Assembly (NCBI RefSeq): GCF_029338255.1 | Contig: NZ_CP119787.1 | Coordinates: 1,550,001 to 1,614,000 of the forward strand | Length of the DNA stretch: 64,000 bases | Reading direction: 5' to 3' | Origin: Haloarcula halobia | GTDB lineage: Archaea; Halobacteriota; Halobacteria; Halobacteriales; Haloarculaceae | In this document: positions 34,466 to 43,539 of the stretch, one piece after another | Position numbering within the stretch: position 1 is the first letter of the stretch | How the letters are laid out: each line of letters opens with the position of its first letter | The notes under the pieces: model-generated | Seen by the model: only the letters and a program-made list of their open reading frames with translations | Databases searched by the model: none | What the model was told of the DNA's origin: nothing | Program-made: the position numbers and the translations under genes

Positions 34466-36234
34466 TGTGTGGCCTCCTGTGTGCCGGCTTCGCCGGCGAG
34501 TTGCTGCTTGATCTCCTCCGCGAGTTCGTCGGCCTTGAATCGCACGCCGTCGTACTTGTTGATGCGGTCGACCCGCTGGAGGACGTCGTGTTCGACGACG
34601 TCGGCGAACTGGCCGGTGGCGTTACACTCGACGACGATGACGTCCTCGGCCGCCTGGACCTCGTCGGTCAGGTCAGGGCGTGGGAAGATGTAGGGCACGG
34701 AGATGAATCGAATGTCGTACCCCTCGTCGTCGAGGAGGTCGAGCCCCTCGCGGAGCGCGCCTTCGTTGGAGCCCCACGAGATGACCAGCGTGTCTGCGTC
34801 GGGATCGCCGAACTCGCGGTAGTCGAAGTCCTCCTGCTCGCGGGCGGTCTCGACTTTCTGCTGGCGCTTGTCGACCTGCTCGATGCGGACCTCCTGGTCC
34901 TCGGTTCGCCGGCCGAGTTCGTCGTGTTCGAGGCCGGTGGTCATGTGTGCCCCGTCTGTCGTCCCGGGGAAGGCCCGCGGGGAGATGCCGTCGGCGGCCG
35001 CGAAGTGCGCCTGGAAGCGCCCCTTCTCGTCCAGCCAGGCGTCGACCTCCTCCTCGTCGACGACCTTCCCGCGGTCGATCTCGACCTCGTCCATGTCGAA
35101 CGTCTCGGGTGGGAACGTCTGTTCGGTGACCGCGAGCGCGAGGTCCGAGACCAGGAAGACCGGCGTCTGGTACTTCTCCGCGAGGTTGAACGCCTCGACG
35201 GTCTTCCAGAAGCACTCGGAGATGGTCGTCGGCGCGACGACGAAGCGCGGTATCTCGCCGTGGCCGCCGTACAGCGTCAGGTTCAGGTCGCCCTGTTCCT
35301 GCTTGGTCGGCATCCCCGTCGAGGGGCCCGAGCGCATCACGTCACAGATGACCAGCGGCGTCTCGCTGGTCGCGACCAGGCCGAACGTCTCGGTCATCAG
35401 GTCGATGCCCGGGCCGGAGGTGGCCGTCATCGAGCGCGCGCCAGCGCGGGCCGCGCCAAGCGCCATGTTGATGGCCGCGAGTTCGTCTTCGGCCTGGACG
35501 ACCTTCCCGCCGAACTGGTCGATGCGGCCGGTCAGATACTCCATGACGTCCGTCGCCGGCGTGATCGGGTAGCCAGAGTAGAACTTGCAGCCGGCGGCCA
35601 GCGCGCCCATCCCGATTGCCTCGTCGCCGTTCAGCAGCACGTAGTCGGCGTCGGTACACTCGAGGTCGAAGCCGAAGTCGTGGTCGTACTCCTCGCGGAC
35701 GTACTCCTGGCCCTTGCGGGCGGCCGTCTTGTTGTTCTCGACGATGGCCTCGCCCTTGTCCCCGAAGCGCTTCTCGAGGCTCTCGTCTAGGTTCTCGATG
35801 GGGAAGTTCGTCACCTCGCAGGCCGCGCCCAGCGCGACGACGTTGAGCATGATGGCGCCGCCCGCGTCCTCCGCCAGGCGCTTGAGCGGGACTTCGAGTG
35901 CCGTCGCGTCGCCGGGCACCTCGACGTCCTGCATGGTCGAGCGCTCGCCGTCGTAGATGATGACCGAGTCGTCGTGCAGCTCGTCCTCGTTCTCGTGGAT
36001 GGTGCGCTCGGTCAGCGCGATGAGGATGTCGAGGCGGTCGACTACGCTCTCGACGCGGTCGACCGACGTGCGGACCTTGTAGGCGGTGTAGCCGCCTCGA
36101 ATCCGCGAGGCGAAGTCCTTCGACGTGAAGACGTGTCGACCGGCCCGGGAGAGTGCTTGCGCAAAAATCTTCCCCGTGGAGTCGATACCATCGCCGGCTT
36201 CCCCGCCGATGGCCCAATTGAGGTCGTCTGGCAT
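34462..36234 (-). CDS. korA: 2-oxoacid:ferredoxin oxidoreductase, alpha subunit (gamma-alpha fusion)
   Basis: 590 residues from the ATG at 36234. The N-terminal quarter is the fused gamma domain (GGEAGDGIDSTGKIFAQALS; TSKDFASRIRGGYTA), then the alpha domain begins about residue 195 with NGDEAIGMGALAAGCKFY and GYPITPATDVMEYL. ATSGPGIDLMTETFG is the pyrimidine-binding part. With KorB it makes acyl-CoA and reduced ferredoxin for the TCA cycle. A TATA-like CCTTTT lies about 25-30 bases before the ATG, suggesting a leaderless transcript. Confidence 0.9.
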   Translation of the reverse strand: MPDDLNWAIGGEAGDGIDSTGKIFAQALSRAGRHVFTSKDFASRIRGGYTAYKVRTSVDRVESVVDRLDILIALTERTIHENEDELHDDSVIIYDGERSTMQDVEVPGDATALEVPLKRLAEDAGGAIMLNVVALGAACEVTNFPIENLDESLEKRFGDKGEAIVENNKTAARKGQEYVREEYDHDFGFDLECTDADYVLLNGDEAIGMGALAAGCKFYSGYPITPATDVMEYLTGRIDQFGGKVVQAEDELAAINMALGAARAGARSMTATSGPGIDLMTETFGLVATSETPLVICDVMRSGPSTGMPTKQEQGDLNLTLYGGHGEIPRFVVAPTTISECFWKTVEAFNLAEKYQTPVFLVSDLALAVTEQTFPPETFDMDEVEIDRGKVVDEEEVDAWLDEKGRFQAHFAAADGISPRAFPGTTDGAHMTTGLEHDELGRRTEDQEVRIEQVDKRQQKVETAREQEDFDYREFGDPDADTLVISWGSNEGALREGLDLLDDEGYDIRFISVPYIFPRPDLTDEVQAAEDVIVVECNATGQFADVVEHDVLQRVDRINKYDGVRFKADELAEEIKQQLAGEAGTQEATQ

Positions 36235-36375
36235 ATATCTCAGGGGTAGCCTGCGGGGTGGGAAAAGGCTTCTGTGTGTGCCCGCCCGCGCGTAGACTCG
36301 AATGTGAAACAATTTCCCCGACAGCCGGCAGAATCGACCGAAACCCCCTTGGCGAGTCCCTGCCACCACCTCGGC

Positions 36376-37011
36376 ATGGACGAACGTTCACTCACGGTCG
36401 CCGCCGTCCGGTCCGTCGGCCCCGACAGCGTCGCCATCGACATCGAGACGCCGCCCGAGTTCGAGGCCCAGCCGGGCCAGTTCGTCAAGCTCACCCTCGC
36501 CGTCGACGGCGAGGACCACGCCCGGTTCTACACCATCTCCTCGCCGGACGTCGACGACGAGTTCGAGATAACCGTCGGCATCGACCCCGAGGGGGCGGTC
36601 GCGCCCCACCTGGCGAACCTCGAGGCCGGCGACGAGGTACGCATCGAGGGTCCCTTCGGCTCGGACTACTACGAGGGCGAGGCGCGGGCTGTGATTCTCG
36701 CCGGCGGGCCCGGCGTCGGCCCGGCCGTCGGCATCGCCGAGCGCGCCCTGCAGGACGGCAACGAGGCCGCCGTCGTCTACCGCGACAGCGACCCGATTCA
36801 CGTCGAGCGCCTCGAGGCGCTCGCGACGGCCGGGGCAGAGGTCCGGGTGCTGGCGGCCGAGGAGGACCTGACCGACGCCGTCGCGGCGGCCGTCGCCGAC
36901 GGGGGGCAGGTCTTCGTCTACGGCTTCGCGGACTTCCTCGACGCGGCCACGGCGGCCATGGAGGCCGCCGGCGTGGACACGGAGGACATCAAGGTCGAGA
37001 ACTTCGGCTAG
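36376..37011 (+). CDS. FAD/NAD-binding oxidoreductase (ferredoxin-reductase-like)
   Basis: 211 residues from the ATG at 36376. FAD-binding barrel (HARFYTISSP with Arg and Tyr as usual) and a NAD(P) domain with VILAGGPGVGPAVGIAERAL. No iron-sulfur domain. It is divergent from korAB, so it could move electrons between ferredoxin and NAD(P)H, but a partner is not encoded beside it. The family is the FNR/phenol-hydroxylase reductase type. Confidence 0.87.
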   Translation: MDERSLTVAAVRSVGPDSVAIDIETPPEFEAQPGQFVKLTLAVDGEDHARFYTISSPDVDDEFEITVGIDPEGAVAPHLANLEAGDEVRIEGPFGSDYYEGEARAVILAGGPGVGPAVGIAERALQDGNEAAVVYRDSDPIHVERLEALATAGAEVRVLAAEEDLTDAVAAAVADGGQVFVYGFADFLDAATAAMEAAGVDTEDIKVENFG

Positions 37012-37257
37012 TCGCCGGCGCCGTCGTCGACGAGGCTCGGGTGCATCGTCGGTTCGCCCGGCATCGGTTCCTCGAAGTACCGCTGCATCACCTCGAGTGA
37101 CTCCTGTTCGCGCCGCTCGCGCTCGGCCTCGTCGATCTCCTCACACCCCGGCGGAGACGATTCGCGTCGAGACGCCGGCCCGGGCGGTGAATATCGCCGC
37201 CGAGAGTCCGGCGACGCCGCCACCGACCACGATGACCGATGCAGGTTCGTCCGTCAT
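37008..37257 (-). pseudogene. Fossil of a flavoprotein gene with internal deletion
   Basis: From the ATG at 37257 about 37 residues read as a clean FAD loop (VIVVGGGVAGLSAAIFTARA) ending in VSAGV and a TGA at 37143-37141. The next frame, continuing directly, reads CEEIDEAERERREQES and a proline-rich tail to a stop at 37008. The two parts look like the front and end of one longer flavoprotein joined out of frame. Not likely to make an active enzyme. It lies just before the PAN promoter. Confidence 0.6.
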
Positions 37258-37401
37258 ACCCGTCGGTAGCAAATCGGCTGACAGAAGTCTGCCGATTTCG
37301 GCCTGCGTCGTCGCTCGCGTGCACTCTGGCGTCCGGCCGCGGGCGGTCGAACATGGCACTACCCGAAGCCTCATAACGGTCCATCTACTAAGGGGGGTGT
37401 A

Positions 37402-38616
37402 ATGACCGACACCGTCGATGAGGTGGACTTACCATACGACGACGACGCCTCTCAACAGAAGAAGATAGAGGCGCTGCAGGAGCGACTCGAGGTCTTAGAG
37501 TCGCAAAACGAGGACATGCGGGACAAGCTGCTCGACGCGAACGCCGAGAACAACAAGTACCAGCAGAAGCTCGAACGACTGACCCACGAGAACAAGAAAC
37601 TCAAGCAGTCGCCGCTGTTCGTGGCGACGGTTCAGGAGGTCGGGGACGACGGTGTCATTATCAAGCAACACGGGAACAACCAGGAGGCAGTCACGGAGGT
37701 CACCGACGAGATGCGGGAGACCCTCCAGCCCGACGACCGGGTTGCGGTCAACAACTCCCTCTCTATCGTCAAGCAACTCGACAGCGAGACCGACGTCCGC
37801 GCTCGCGTGATGCAGGTCGACCAGTCGCCCGACGTCACGTTCGCCGACATCGGTGGCATCGAAGACCAGATGGCCGAGGTCCGCGAGACCGTCGAGATGC
37901 CGCTGACGAGCCCGGAGATGTTCGAGGACGTGGGCATCGACCCGCCGAGCGGCGTCCTGCTGCACGGCCCGCCCGGCACCGGGAAGACGTTGCTGGCGAA
38001 GGCCGTCGCCAACGAGACGGACGCGACGTTCATCAAGATGGCCGGGTCGGAACTCGTCCACAAGTTCATCGGCGAGGGCTCGAAGCTCGTCCGCGACCTC
38101 TTCGAACTCGCCCGCCAGGAGGAACCGGCGGTCGTCTTCATCGACGAGATCGACGCCATCGCCGCCAAGCGGACCGACTCGAAGACCTCCGGGGACGCCG
38201 AGGTCCAGCGGACGATGATGCAGCTGCTCTCGGAGATGGACGGCTTCGACGACCGCGGCGAGATCCGCCTCATCGCGGCCACCAACCGCTTCGACATGCT
38301 CGACCGCGCCATCCTGCGGCCGGGCCGGTTCGACCGCCTCATCGAGGTGCCCAAGCCCGACGCCGAGGGCCGCACCCAGATCTTCCAGATCCACACCCGC
38401 AAGATGAACGTCGCCGACGACGTCGACTTCGAGGAACTGGCCGAGGAAGTCGAGAACGCGTCGGGCGCCGACGTGAAGGCCATCTGCACCGAGGCCGGGA
38501 TGTTCGCCATCCGCGACGACCGGACCGAGGTCACGATGGACGACTTCCGGGACGCCTGGGAGAAGATCCAGCAGGAGGAGGCCGAAGACGATGACGTCTC
38601 CCGGACGTTCGCCTGA
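37402..38616 (+). CDS. pan: Proteasome-activating nucleotidase
   Basis: 404 residues. AAA+ ATPase ring that unfolds proteins for the 20S proteasome. N-terminal coiled coil (about residues 12-70; [20 protein letters not shown]), OB domain, then the AAA+ module with Walker [19 protein letters not shown], Walker B FIDEIDAI, and sensor/Arg-finger region [12 protein letters not shown]. The end is VSRTFA, which lacks an obvious HbYX tail used to open the 20S gate. A GGGGGGTG stretch before the ATG may act as ribosome-binding site. Confidence 0.95.
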   Translation: MTDTVDEVDLPYDDDASQQKKIEALQERLEVLESQNEDMRDKLLDANAENNKYQQKLERLTHENKKLKQSPLFVATVQEVGDDGVIIKQHGNNQEAVTEVTDEMRETLQPDDRVAVNNSLSIVKQLDSETDVRARVMQVDQSPDVTFADIGGIEDQMAEVRETVEMPLTSPEMFEDVGIDPPSGVLLHGPPGTGKTLLAKAVANETDATFIKMAGSELVHKFIGEGSKLVRDLFELARQEEPAVVFIDEIDAIAAKRTDSKTSGDAEVQRTMMQLLSEMDGFDDRGEIRLIAATNRFDMLDRAILRPGRFDRLIEVPKPDAEGRTQIFQIHTRKMNVADDVDFEELAEEVENASGADVKAICTEAGMFAIRDDRTEVTMDDFRDAWEKIQQEEAEDDDVSRTFA

Positions 38617-38679
38617 CCCGGTCCCGGTTTCCCCGATTCGTTCCAGAACACAGAAACCCGTCCGTTCCTGAGAGTGCAT

Positions 38680-39312
38680 ATGGCCGTCGCAGAGAAACTC
38701 CAGTCGCGCGTGCGCGCCTCGCCGCGGCGCGTCACCGCCCTCATCTCGCTCGTCGGATACGCGCTGGTCTTTGCTACGTTCGGCGGCGTACTGCCCTTTC
38801 CGGACATCAGCGACCAGACAGTCATCCTCCTGAGCGACGCCATCGCCGTCGTCAACGCCACCGCGCTGACGGCTATCGTCGCCGGAGTGTATTTCATCAA
38901 GACGGACCAGATCCGCAGACACCGGGCCGCGATGCTGACTGCCTTCGTCCTCATCCTCGCCTTCCTCGTGATGTACCTCCTGAAGGTCGGCGGGGGGTTC
39001 GAGAAGGAGATCCTCGCCGACGGGTTCGTCTGGACGGCCTACATCGTGATGCTGGCCGTCCACGTCGTCCTGTCCGCGATTTCCGTCCCCGTGGTGGTCC
39101 ACGCCGTCGTCCTCGGCCTGACCCACTCGGTGTCGGATCTGCGCGAGTCCGCCCACGCCCGCGTCGGCCGCATCGCCGTCGCCGCCTGGGGCCTGAGCCT
39201 CTTTCTCGGACTGGTGACCTACGTGATGCTCAACCACATCTACGGGTGGGTGCCGAGGGGGACAGAGGCGGCGCTCCTGCTCGCGGTCGTCGGCCCGTCG
39301 ATTCGTCGCTGA
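38680..39312 (+). CDS. DUF420 family membrane protein
   Basis: 210 residues with six hydrophobic segments. ISDQTVILLSDAIAVVNATA and FIKTDQIRRHRAAMLTAFVL match the DUF420 (CtaM/YozB-like) pattern with conserved His and Arg; a bacterial relative helps haem-copper oxidase assembly. AVHVVLSAISVPVVVHAVVL carries further His residues. A link to cytochrome oxidase fits the haem synthase and CoxB genes 3 kb away. Start at ATG 38680; a GTG two codons earlier is possible. Confidence 0.82.
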   Translation: MAVAEKLQSRVRASPRRVTALISLVGYALVFATFGGVLPFPDISDQTVILLSDAIAVVNATALTAIVAGVYFIKTDQIRRHRAAMLTAFVLILAFLVMYLLKVGGGFEKEILADGFVWTAYIVMLAVHVVLSAISVPVVVHAVVLGLTHSVSDLRESAHARVGRIAVAAWGLSLFLGLVTYVMLNHIYGWVPRGTEAALLLAVVGPSIRR

Positions 39313-39331
39313 GTGCGGTCGCCGCCCGCGG

Positions 39332-40072
39332 TCAGTCCGTCCGGGGGAGGAGTCGTGCGCCGACGGTGACGGCGACGACGGCACAGACCGCGAGGACGAC
39401 GAGCGGCACTGCCGGGTCGCCGGTCCCCGTGGTGACCGTGCGAACGCCCCGCGAGAAGTAGGTCAGCGGTGAGAGCCACGTCGGGAGCCAGGCCGGCAGC
39501 AGCGCGGGCGGGACGAACGTCTCAGAGAGGAACAGGAGCGGGAGCGCGATGCCGTTGCTCGCCGAGATGACGCCGTCCTGGGAGCTCGCGAGGGACCCGA
39601 GCATCGCGCCGACGCCACAGAACAGCGCGACGCCGAGGACGACGAACGGGACCAAAAGCGGCGAGGGCTGGATCGTCGCGCCCGTCAGGACGACCATCAG
39701 GCCCAGGATGAGCAGGCCGGCCAGGCCGATGACGACGACGTTGACCAGCGTCTGGGCGAGCAGCCACTCCGGCCGGGTCAGCGGCGTCGTCGCCAGCTTC
39801 TCGAACCGGTTGCCGTCCCGGTGGCGGGCCACCTCGCTGCCGACCCGCGAGAGTGGCGTGAACAGCACGACGACGGCCAGGTAGCCGGGGACGTAGTAGG
39901 CCGGCGGTTCGGTGAACAGCCCCCCATCCCCGGGGCGCGTCTGGACGAGGACGCCGAAGATGACGACGATGATGACGGGGAAGAAGAACGTGAAAAAGAC
40001 TGCGGTCCGCCGCCGGAGGAAGGCGAGCGCCGCGGCCCGCGTCTCGGCCCGCAGGCGACCGGTCCAGCTCAC
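39332..40072 (-). CDS. ABC-2 type transporter permease
   Basis: 246 residues with six membrane helices, starting at a GTG that overlaps the stop of the ATPase gene by 4 bases. FRRR-type start (ALAFLRRRTAVFFTFFFPVI), RFEKLATTPLTRPEWLLAQT and LPLLFLSETFVPP are features of ABC-2 exporters (drug, haem or antibiotic efflux). Works with the ATPase just upstream. Substrate unknown. Confidence 0.88.
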   Translation of the reverse strand: MSWTGRLRAETRAAALAFLRRRTAVFFTFFFPVIIVVIFGVLVQTRPGDGGLFTEPPAYYVPGYLAVVVLFTPLSRVGSEVARHRDGNRFEKLATTPLTRPEWLLAQTLVNVVVIGLAGLLILGLMVVLTGATIQPSPLLVPFVVLGVALFCGVGAMLGSLASSQDGVISASNGIALPLLFLSETFVPPALLPAWLPTWLSPLTYFSRGVRTVTTGTGDPAVPLVVLAVCAVVAVTVGARLLPRTD

Positions 40073-41010
40073 GCGAGGCCCTCCGCCGGGCGCTCGTCCG
40101 CTCGCGGTTCACCCCGCTGGCCGACCGCCGTCCCCGTCAGTTCGAGGTAGACGTCCTCCAGGTCCGGCTGACGCCAGGTGAGGCTGTCGTAGGCGACCCC
40201 CGCGTCCTCGAGCGTGTCGACGACGCTGGCGATGGCCTCCGGGCGGACGCCGGCGACGACCAGGCTGCCGTTCCTGACGGCCATCTCGGCGGGGTAGTCG
40301 ATTCGGTCGGGCGTCGACTCGTCGAAGGTGCCCTCGACGACGAGCTGGCTTGACCCGCCGTGCTCGGCGACGAGCGCGTCGGGGTCGTCGAGCGCGACCA
40401 GCCGTCCGTCGGCGAGCAGCCCAACCCTGTCGGCCAGCCGGTGGGCCTCCTCCATGTAGTGGGTCGTGACGACGATGGTCACGCCGCGGTCTGCCAGCCC
40501 CTCGAGGAGGTCCCACAGCGCCCGCCGGCCCGCCGGGTCGATGCCCGTGGTCGGTTCGTCCAGCACGAGCAGGTCCGGGTCGTTGATGAGTGCGGTGGCC
40601 ACGCAGACGCGCCGCTGCTGGCCGCCCGAGAGGTTCTCGTAGGCCGTTCCGGCGCTGCCCGCCAGGCCGACGTCGGCCAGCACGTCGTCGACGGCCAGCG
40701 TCTCGTCGTAGAGGCCGGCGTAGTACGTGAGCAGTTCCCGCGCCGTGAGGCGCTCGGCGGGCGTGAACGACTGGGGGAGCAGGCCGATTCGGTCGCGGTC
40801 GACCGCCGTCGGGGGCGTGCCGAACAGCTCGACCTCGCCTTCGGCGTCAGTCGTCCCCGTCAGCGCCCGGACCAGCGTCGTCTTTCCGGCGCCGTTGGGG
40901 CCGACCAGCGCGAGCACCTCGCCCGCGTGGGCCGACAGCGACACGCCGTCGAGTGCCACCGTCTCGTCGTACGCACGGCGGACGCCGGTGGCGACCAGTA
41001 CCTCGTCCAT
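40069..41010 (-). CDS. ABC transporter ATP-binding protein
   Basis: 313 residues. Walker A LVGPNGAGKTTLVRAL, signature LSGGQQRRVCVATAL, Walker B LLVLDEPTTGIDP, followed by a switch His (TTHYMEEAHRLADR). The extra C-terminal 90 residues are usual for ABC-2 drug/daunorubicin-type ATPases. Forms the exporter with the downstream permease (4-base overlap). Confidence 0.92.
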   Translation of the reverse strand: MDEVLVATGVRRAYDETVALDGVSLSAHAGEVLALVGPNGAGKTTLVRALTGTTDAEGEVELFGTPPTAVDRDRIGLLPQSFTPAERLTARELLTYYAGLYDETLAVDDVLADVGLAGSAGTAYENLSGGQQRRVCVATALINDPDLLVLDEPTTGIDPAGRRALWDLLEGLADRGVTIVVTTHYMEEAHRLADRVGLLADGRLVALDDPDALVAEHGGSSQLVVEGTFDESTPDRIDYPAEMAVRNGSLVVAGVRPEAIASVVDTLEDAGVAYDSLTWRQPDLEDVYLELTGTAVGQRGEPRADERPAEGLA

Positions 41011-41052
41011 GGTGGGGCGTCTGTTCCCGCCGCCGAAAGCCGTTCCGTTCTC

Positions 41053-41283
41053 CTACAGGCGGGCCCGGACATCGCGGACGATGTCGTCGACGTCGTAGTC
41101 GTCCTCGCTCTTCTCGTAGACTGTCTCGCCGTCCACGGCGACCCGAAACACGCCGTGGTCGCCGGTGACCAGGCTGACGCGGTCGAGGTCCCGTTCCAGC
41201 CCGTTCAGTATCGCCCGCTGGACGTCTAGCGCTCGCTCTCTGAACCCACAGGGCACGCAGTACTCGATGGTGACGTCGCTCAT
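41053..41283 (-). CDS. Rdx/SelT/SelW-like thioredoxin-fold protein
   Basis: 76 residues. VTIEYCVPCGFRERALDVQR has the CxxC of the selenoprotein-W-like family, with Cys in place of selenocysteine. Small redox proteins of this type act in thiol metabolism; partners unknown. It lies 35 bases downstream of the four-helix membrane protein on the same strand and may be cotranscribed with the haem-synthesis genes. Confidence 0.85.
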   Translation of the reverse strand: MSDVTIEYCVPCGFRERALDVQRAILNGLERDLDRVSLVTGDHGVFRVAVDGETVYEKSEDDYDVDDIVRDVRARL

Positions 41284-41318
41284 ACCTGCTCCTTCGGGGC
41301 CAGCGACAAAGGTCTGTC

Positions 41319-42008
41319 CTACCGCCTGAGCCACCCGACGAGCGTGACGTCGAAGCGGTTGACGGCATAGAGGAGGCCGACCGAGACGAGGAAGACGGCC
41401 GTGGACGCGCCGTAGGACTGGTTCGTCGCGACGGCCGAGAGCGTCGCGCTCGCCCCGACGACGCCGCCGACCACCGAGGCGACGATGGGCAGGACACAGC
41501 TCACACACGAAAACAGGCCGAGGACACCGCCGGCGAGGCCGCCGCTGGCGTTCAGCACCGTGATGTAGACCAGGTACGACAGCGTGAGGTAACCCAGGAC
41601 CTTCCACGGCATCAACACGACGGCCAGCGGCGACCCGCTGTAGACGACGGTCGGCGAGAACCCGGGCGGGGCCGCCAGCACGAACCGGAGGCCGGTGCCC
41701 TGGCCCCCGAGGCCGGCGACGCCGCCGATCCAGGCCAGCAGGAGGCCGTAGCCGACCGCCACGGCCAGGCCGACGAACCGGCGTCGCCGTGGCACCGAGG
41801 GTGGACGGACCCGCCAGAACACCAGCGCGGCGACGTTGAGCCAGACGAACGGAAAGGCGAGCAGGAACCAGTCGGTGGCCGGGTCCGGAACCAGCGTGAG
41901 ATACAGGAAGACCGCCAGCAGCTCGGCGTTCAGGACAGCCGCGACGACGAACAGCGACTGGCCGTCGGGGACGAACCTGCGCGGGTCGATACTGGTGGTG
42001 GTGCTCAT
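41319..42008 (-). CDS. Membrane protein coupled to haem synthase (DUF7546-like)
   Basis: 229 residues from the ATG at 42008, overlapping the stop of the ctaB gene by 4 bases (ATGA). Seven hydrophobic segments; LFSCVSCVLPIVASVVGG contains a CxxC next to a helix, a possible metal- or thiol-binding site. The translation coupling suggests a role in haem A or oxidase assembly. I recall similar haloarchaeal proteins as DUF7546. Function unproven. Confidence 0.8.
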   Translation of the reverse strand: MSTTTSIDPRRFVPDGQSLFVVAAVLNAELLAVFLYLTLVPDPATDWFLLAFPFVWLNVAALVFWRVRPPSVPRRRRFVGLAVAVGYGLLLAWIGGVAGLGGQGTGLRFVLAAPPGFSPTVVYSGSPLAVVLMPWKVLGYLTLSYLVYITVLNASGGLAGGVLGLFSCVSCVLPIVASVVGGVVGASATLSAVATNQSYGASTAVFLVSVGLLYAVNRFDVTLVGWLRR

Positions 42009-43408
42009 AGGACGAGTGCGTCGACGACGACGGCCAGCAGCAGCGCCCCCAAGTACGCGTTTGAGGCGTGGAACGCCCGGAAGGCCGCCTGCTCGGTCTG
42101 CTCGCGGTGGAGGCGGACGACCGCCCACAGGAACACCGCGCCCAGCACCGCCGAGGTCAGCGAGTACAGCGCGCCCAGCGACGTCAGCGCCGCCAGCACG
42201 CCGGAGGCGACCAGCGTCGCCCCGAGGTAGTAGACGATGTGTTTCCGGGTGACCGTCTCGCCGCGGACGACGGGCATCATCGGGAAGCCACCGGCCTCGT
42301 AGTCGTCCTTGTACGCCAGCGCGAGGTTGTAGAAGTGTGCGGGCGTCCACAGGAAGATGACGCCGGCGAGCACCAGGCCCGGCAGTCCGATCGTCCCCTC
42401 GACGGCGGCCCACCCGATGAGCGCCGGGAGCGACCCCGCCGCACCGCCAAGTACCGTGTTCTGGACGGTGTTGGGCTTCAGCACCAGCGTGTAGATGACG
42501 CTGTAGAACAGGATGGCCGCCAGCCCGAGCGCGGCCGCCAGTGGGTTGACCAGCCAGAACAGCGCGAGCGAGGCGACCGCCAGCGCGACGCCGAAGGACA
42601 TCGCGTTTCGGACCGGTATCTGGTGGGTCGCGATGGGCCGGTCGGAGGTCCGGTCCATGCGCTTGTCGACGTCACGCTCCAGCACGTGGTTGAACGTGCC
42701 CGACGAGCCGATGGCCAGGACCCCGCCGCCCAGGGTCAAAAGCACCGTCCTGAGCGACAGCTGCGGGCCGGCGGCCAGCGCCATCGCGGCGGCGGCGACC
42801 AGACACAGCAGCCACATCAGCCGCGGCTTTGTCAGCCGGACGTACGCCGACGCCGTGGCGACGAGGCGTTCGCGCGTGGTCAACGACGCCGGCGGCGACG
42901 GGGCCGGGTCGTCGGCGCCGTCGGCCGGCATCGGGTCCGGCGAGGGGTTCCGCACGGGGTCCTCGTCGTCGCTCCCTGTCTCGGCCTCCAGGTGCCAGGC
43001 CAGCGCCAGGACGAACGCGGTGAAGATTCCCATCCCGACGGCGAGGTGTGCGCCGGGGAGCTGGCCGGTGGCTCCGGACGTGGCGACGAACGCACCGAGG
43101 GCCACCTGCACGGGATAGAGGCCGAGCGCGAGCACCAGTGCGGCTTTCACCCGTGGCCGGGTCGCGGCTCTGAGCCCGGCCACGACCGTCGCGAGTGCGA
43201 GGACGCCCACGACGGCCGCCGTCAGTCGGTGGCCGCGGGCGATCAGCAGTGCCGGGTCGTTCAGGCTCACGGGACCTCGACACAGCGGCCAGGTCGTACA
43301 GGCGGTCACGGCGTCGGTGACCGCGCTCGTCGCGCCGGCGATGACCAGGAGGTAGACGCCGACAGCGGTGGCCGCCAGCAGTCCGGAGAACCGCCGGGTC
43401 TCTGCCAT
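42005..43408 (-). CDS. ctaB: Fused CtaA-like / protohaem IX farnesyltransferase (haem O synthase)
   Basis: 467 residues. The N-terminal 150 residues form four helices like half of haem A synthase (CTTWPLCRGP with a Cys pair; ARGHRLTAAVVGVLA; QVALGAFVATSGATG). After an acidic linker, the UbiA-type prenyltransferase starts near residue 190: SYVRLTKPRLMWLL-like start, NHVLERDVDKRMDRTSDRPI with the Asp-rich motif, and YKDDYEAGGFPMMP near the second Asp site. It attaches a farnesyl chain to haem B for the oxidase. Divergent from coxB, 131 bases apart. Confidence 0.92.
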   Translation of the reverse strand: MAETRRFSGLLAATAVGVYLLVIAGATSAVTDAVTACTTWPLCRGPVSLNDPALLIARGHRLTAAVVGVLALATVVAGLRAATRPRVKAALVLALGLYPVQVALGAFVATSGATGQLPGAHLAVGMGIFTAFVLALAWHLEAETGSDDEDPVRNPSPDPMPADGADDPAPSPPASLTTRERLVATASAYVRLTKPRLMWLLCLVAAAAMALAAGPQLSLRTVLLTLGGGVLAIGSSGTFNHVLERDVDKRMDRTSDRPIATHQIPVRNAMSFGVALAVASLALFWLVNPLAAALGLAAILFYSVIYTLVLKPNTVQNTVLGGAAGSLPALIGWAAVEGTIGLPGLVLAGVIFLWTPAHFYNLALAYKDDYEAGGFPMMPVVRGETVTRKHIVYYLGATLVASGVLAALTSLGALYSLTSAVLGAVFLWAVVRLHREQTEQAAFRAFHASNAYLGALLLAVVVDALVL

Positions 43409-43511
43409 TAGTCGTTTCTTCGGTCCGGTGCACTTAGACCCCGCGCTTTTTCCCGCGCGACTGGAATCCGGAAGCCCGAGACGGGACCCGCCAGATGGAA
43501 GACAGCAGTTA

Positions 43512-43517
43512 TTTATC
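43512..43517 (+). promoter_or_regulatory. TATA box of coxB
   Basis: TTTATC ending 22 bases before the ATG at 43540, in the divergent ctaB/coxB region; leaderless start expected. Confidence 0.6.
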
Positions 43518-43539
43518 TCCCAACTCCTAACCCGCGAAT

